Both the position numbers and the translations under genes were made by a program. A model generated the notes under the pieces. It ran no database searches. It had not been told where the DNA came from and saw nothing but the letters and a program-made list of their open reading frames with translations. 64,000 nt of DNA from Entomobacter blattae (GTDB lineage: Bacteria > Pseudomonadota > Alphaproteobacteria > Acetobacterales > Acetobacteraceae). Shown piece after piece: positions 63,570 through 64,000 of the stretch. The DNA lies in NCBI RefSeq assembly GCF_014672835.1, contig NZ_CP060244.1, positions 2,535,001 to 2,599,000 on the forward strand. Direction: 5' to 3'. Each line of letters starts with the position of its first letter. Position 1 is the stretch's first letter.

Positions 63570-64000
63570 GGGGCTTTTTCTTTCTTGTTGTACCCTTTTT
63601 CATCTTGGTTATTCTCATCAGAATGAGCCGATGAACCCGCTTGTGCCGCATGAGGAGTCTCTTTACTTTTTCGAAACTGGTTTTCTGACTGCTTTTTAAT
63701 GGATGCTGGGTCCTTGAGCAAGGTTTCTCGCATAATATCTCGCGCCATGGGGGCTGCAACCTGAGCAGCAGCATTGCCATGTTCTATTACCACAGACAAA
63801 GCATAACGCGGCGCATCATACGGGGCATAGCAAATAAATAGGGCATGAGGGCGATATTCCCATGGCAGATTCTGAGAATTAAAATGCCCACTCTCACGCA
63901 ATGCCCTAGAAACACGCCTGACCTGTGCAGAACCCGTTTTACCAGCCATTTGAATGCCTGGTAAATTCAAACGCGCCTTGGGGGCTGTTCCTCTTGCCTC
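63566..64000 (-). CDS. mrdA: Penicillin-binding protein 2 (MrdA), 3' part only
   Basis: This is the C-terminal 144 residues of a transpeptidase; the gene continues past the right edge. The KTG motif is in QMAGKTGSAQV, followed by HALFICYAPYDAPRYALSVVIEHG, typical of PBP2, and a hydrophilic Lys/Glu/Ser-rich tail. It partners RodA in elongation-specific wall synthesis and is coupled to rodA by an ATGA overlap. The catalytic serine and the SxN motif are outside the window. Confidence 0.93.
   Translation of the reverse strand, partial: EARGTAPKARLNLPGIQMAGKTGSAQVRRVSRALRESGHFNSQNLPWEYRPHALFICYAPYDAPRYALSVVIEHGNAAAQVAAPMARDIMRETLLKDPASIKKQSENQFRKSKETPHAAQAGSSAHSDENNQDEKGYNKKEKAP

Overview
The window looks like a chromosomal stretch of an acetic acid bacterium (Acetobacteraceae, Alphaproteobacteria). 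The AT content is fairly high for that family, with many AT-rich intergenic tracts. This placement is an inference from gene content and order: hisA-hisF-hisE-HIT; gltX-pyrB-pyrC-plsY-dprA-topA; ileS-lspA with a DUF3035 (BamF-type) lipoprotein; DUF1491 behind an S41 protease; alphaproteobacterial ComEC, DUF3293, and a rodA-mrdA pair. I see no insertion sequence, prophage, CRISPR array, rRNA or tRNA. Most of the window is housekeeping DNA, and the interest lies in gene decay, missing partners and regulatory repeats.

Layout. 0.2-3.7 kb: end of a histidine operon (hisA, hisF, hisE with an unusual basic N-terminus), a HIT hydrolase and nth. 4.3-6.6 kb (minus): comEC. 7.2-15.6 kb (plus): a tightly packed run gltX, pyrB, a pyrC-like gene without its HxH metal ligands, plsY, dprA, topA. 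16-19.7 kb: an S41 processing protease, DUF1491, and an OmpA-type outer membrane protein preceded by a possible coupled small ORF. 19.7-21.4 kb: cysK divergent from an Rrf2 regulator. 21.7-22.1 kb: a frameshifted, 5'-truncated radC relic. 22.2-23.8 kb: two divergent envelope proteins, both ending in Ser-rich basic tails. 24-26 kb: parE. 26-36.4 kb (minus): MliC-like protein, a stand-alone nuoM, mutL, BamF-like lipoprotein, lspA, ileS, ribF, tatA. 36.7-38 kb (minus): recX and a CHAP lipoprotein. 38.4-43.1 kb (plus): argD, argF, a small unknown gene, hslO, a lipoprotein. 43.4-43.6 kb: a decayed argC. 44.4-47.3 kb (minus): lutABC. 47.6-50 kb (minus): a ribonucleotide reductase, probably B12-dependent, behind two NrdR boxes. 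50.4-52.7 kb: dsbD. 52.8-55.4 kb: hrpB. 56-60.6 kb: a DegP-like protease, an OmpR/EnvZ-type two-component pair and a SIMPL protein. 60.7-64 kb: an outer membrane protein, DUF3293, rodA and the 3' part of mrdA.

How the genes fit together. Several blocks serve the envelope: lspA and BamF, tatA, DsbD, DegP with a stress-type two-component system, OmpA, CHAP lipoprotein, RodA with PBP2. ComEC and DprA are two parts of a DNA-uptake pathway. HisAFE, PyrB with an inactive-looking dihydroorotase, ArgD/ArgF and CysK belong to amino acid and pyrimidine synthesis. The argC relic suggests arginine synthesis may be failing unless another copy exists. LutABC allows lactate oxidation.

I did not find a clearly new multi-gene system. 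The best leads are the argC and radC relics, the orphan nuoM, the NrdR-box pair at exactly 31 bp spacing, the HxH-less PyrC, and the pair of basic-tailed envelope proteins.
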